Below, one piece after another: positions 15,299 to 16,923 of a DNA stretch of 16,923 nt. The number at the start of each line of letters is the position of its first letter. The stretch's first letter is position 1. A program made the translations under genes and the position numbers. This stretch comes from Bacillota bacterium. Its GTDB lineage: Bacteria > Bacillota > Clostridia > Christensenellales > Borkfalkiaceae. Where the stretch lies: NCBI GenBank assembly GCA_003343805.1, contig QAKM01000014.1:1-16923 (forward strand), in the 5' to 3' direction. The notes under the pieces are model-generated. The model ran no database searches. It was given only the letters and a program-made list of their open reading frames with translations, and had not been told where the DNA came from.

Positions 15299-16302
15299 GA
15301 TTAACTCTCCTATTAACAATCAAAGTTTCAATTTTATTTAAGAACCACTTGGCACATACCGAGAACACAACCGAGCCGCAGATGACCGCAACCGCTGTGA
15401 AAATATATGCAAGTAAGCCATTACCAAACAGATGGATAAGGTGCAATTTCTCAAGCACACGATAAATTACCATGTGGCACAGGTAAATCTCGAAGCAGAT
15501 GCCACCGAGAAATTTGGCGACTGGATTGACCAGTACCCCCCCCCCGATTGCATCCGAGGGTATAAACCAATGCTATCACACAGAAGAACAGCATTGTAAG
15601 AGTGGAACTGCCTAATGCAAAATAAGCAACTGTGGCGGCCAGCAGAATCGCACCTGCGACCACCTTGTGTTTCTGTGCAAATTCAGCCAGCTCTTTCCGG
15701 TAAAGGAAAATCAATCCGCCGGCGATAAAGTAGATTGCATCGTAGACGCTGTTTTTTCTTCCAGCATTGAAATAGGTACTAGACACAAAATTGAAAATCA
15801 ATGCGGCTACAACCACTCCCCATGCTCTCTTTTTATTTCCAAGCAAGAAACAGAAGAATGGAAACAGCATATAGAACACAAAAATGACAGCTAATGTCCA
15901 GCTCACACCGATAACCGAAATATTAGCGTTCAGCAGAAGTCCCTGACACAAGGTCAGGTTTGCAAACACTTCATACAGTGAGTTCTTGCTCGGCGAGATC
16001 ACAAAATCCAGTGCGCAGAGCAATGCGAAGTACGGCTAGATTTTGATATATCTTTTGCTGTAAAATTCTTCCACGCTGATCTTGCGGTCTATAATTTTCT
16101 GGTAGTAGCCGCAGCACATACCAAAACCGCTGACCATCATAAAAAGAAAAACGAGGTTTGTGAAATTGGGGATAAGTTTCCCCAACACAAATCCTCCCAA
16201 TTCATATTTTCCGTTTGAAAGGACATGCATCAGCGCAATGCCAATAATGGCATACGCCTTCAATCCATCTATTCCCTCATATCGATCCGCTTTCGTAGCC
16301 AC
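15291..16302 (-). pseudogene. Acyltransferase-3 family gene broken by an amber stop and by a G10 frameshift
   Basis: The parts together spell a normal acyltransferase-3 of about 336 residues: GIDGLKAYAIIGIALMHVLS near the start with the family histidine (H26), VSWTLAVIFVFYMLFPFFCF in the middle, and GGICFEIYLCHMVIYRVL near the end. Two lesions interrupt it. At 16036-16038 an in-frame TAG follows RYIKI, where relatives usually have Trp, consistent with TGG changed to TAG; translation ends after 88 residues. At 15536-15545 a G10 tract shifts the frame; 9 or 12 G would restore NRGGVLVNPVAKF. The preferred start is GTG 16302, seven bases after AGGAG (16310-16314). A TTG at 16023 could restart translation past the amber, but that fragment would lack H26. 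The restored end overlaps the radical SAM start by eight bases. Confidence 0.85.
15536..15545 (-). repeat. G10 homopolymer tract in the acyltransferase pseudogene
   Basis: The coding strand reads AAT-C-G10-TACTGG. Nine or twelve G restores the downstream frame; ten G gives a 35-residue unrelated tail. It is the longest tract in the window. Confidence 0.78.
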
Positions 16303-16326
16303 AAGTTTTCTCCTCACGTATCAGTT

Positions 16327-16923
16327 TTACTGATAAACTCTCATAATTTTCTCGTAATACTCATCAATGGTATCGAAGCTGATGCCCTTGCAGTTCTTGC
16401 TATACTCCTCGCACAGCTTCTTATCCCCCCAGAGCTTCTGGATCTTGCTCTTCAGCTCTTCCGCATTACCACTCTTAAACAGCTCACCGGTCTTACCGAC
16501 CTGGATCAGTTCCGGGATACCACCGATATCAGCCCCCAACACCGGTGTTCCGTACATCTGGGATTCCATCACGGAGAACGGGCAGTTCTCGTACCACTCA
16601 GACGGGTAGATGGAGAACCGTGCCTCACGGATCAGCTTTTCCAGTGCCTCGCCTTTCTGGAAACCAACATTTTTGATGTTGCTTACACCCTTGATGCTCT
16701 CTTCCAGCGGGCCAGTACCGGCGAAGATAAACTGCACATCCGGCAGTTCCTTACAGACCTTGATGAGTGTGCCGATACCCTTCTCCTCAGAGAAGCGGCC
16801 GAAGTAGAGGACGTAATCCTTCTTCGGAGTCTCTTTCCACTCCACCTTATCGATGAAGTTATGCATTGTCACGGTCTTCGTCGCAAACAGCGGATTGCTG
16901 TCCATTTTGCTCTTCATGAACTC
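16327..16923 (-). CDS. Glycosyltransferase family 4, C-terminal part (runs off the window)
   Basis: The open frame continues to the window edge (Glu-Phe before the first visible Met), so only the last 198 residues of a GT4 enzyme are present; the apparent start at 16917 is internal. DYVLYFGRFSEEKGIGTLI marks the donor-binding half of the GT-B fold, VQFIFAGTGP the next strand, and YENCPFSVMESQMYGTPVL the E-x7-E donor-site motif, here with both glutamates. It probably starts or extends the repeat unit. The stop TAA (16327-16329) lies 24 bases before the preferred acyltransferase start. Base composition is GC-richer than the cassette interior. A G6 run (16425-16430) is in frame. Confidence 0.88.
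   Translation of the reverse strand, partial: EFMKSKMDSNPLFATKTVTMHNFIDKVEWKETPKKDYVLYFGRFSEEKGIGTLIKVCKELPDVQFIFAGTGPLEESIKGVSNIKNVGFQKGEALEKLIREARFSIYPSEWYENCPFSVMESQMYGTPVLGADIGGIPELIQVGKTGELFKSGNAEELKSKIQKLWGDKKLCEEYSKNCKGISFDTIDEYYEKIMRVYQ

Noticed and set aside
16425..16430. G6 run in the terminal GT4 gene as a sixth switch
   Set aside because: Six G falls at Trp-Gly-Asp codons, is in frame and is too short to be persuasive as a contingency tract.

Overview
The window looks like a surface-polysaccharide (capsule or exopolysaccharide) gene cluster from a low-to-mid GC gut-type Firmicute, most likely a Lachnospiraceae/Clostridia relative. This rests on the Firmicute-type protein families, strong AGGAG-type ribosome binding sites and AT-rich cassette genes. 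The genus cannot be read from the sequence. Almost everything lies on the minus strand and is tightly packed, with stop/start overlaps, so transcription probably runs from high to low coordinates as one or a few operons.

In transcription order, from 16923 down, the genes are: the C-terminal part of a GT4 glycosyltransferase; a broken acyltransferase-3 gene; a SPASM-type radical SAM enzyme; a GT2 glycosyltransferase that is out of frame; a second GT2; a Wzy-like polymerase; a polysaccharide pyruvyltransferase-family protein; a GT4; a ferredoxin-FrhB-family protein; a Wzx-like flippase; an intact acyltransferase-3; an out-of-frame left-handed beta-helix O-acetyltransferase; a ferredoxin-domain remnant; a sugar nucleotidyltransferase; a VanZ-family membrane protein; and an OLD-like ATPase/TOPRIM nuclease of probable anti-phage defence type. 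Positions 1-606 hold the end of a plus-strand gene, a perfect hairpin and three copies of a 22-bp direct repeat, but no other gene.

The outstanding observation is a set of five uninterrupted G tracts (7, 9, 7, 8 and 10 G, all G on the coding strand) inside five genes of this one cluster. Three of them put their gene out of frame in this sequence: the GT2 at 13225-14117, the acetyltransferase at 4270-4978 and the acyltransferase at 15291-16302. Changing the tract length by one or two bases rebuilds a textbook family sequence in each case. A fourth gene, the acyltransferase at 5012-6049, is in frame with nine G. The fifth tract changes only the C-terminal tail of the FrhB-family protein. This is the architecture of slipped-strand phase variation. 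The switchable functions are mainly decorating enzymes (two acyltransferases, one acetyltransferase, one glycosyltransferase), while the Wzx and Wzy core is untouched. The cluster could therefore shuffle glycan modifications combinatorially. Homopolymer sequencing or assembly error is the main alternative. The acyltransferase at 15291-16302 also carries an unrelated amber stop, so in this copy it is truly broken.

Base composition is mosaic. The flanks (about 2600-4140 and 14120-16923) are richer in GC than the 4270-14100 interior, and the ferredoxin remnant sits at one of the joints. Together these suggest that the interior was swapped in by recombination between conserved flanking genes.
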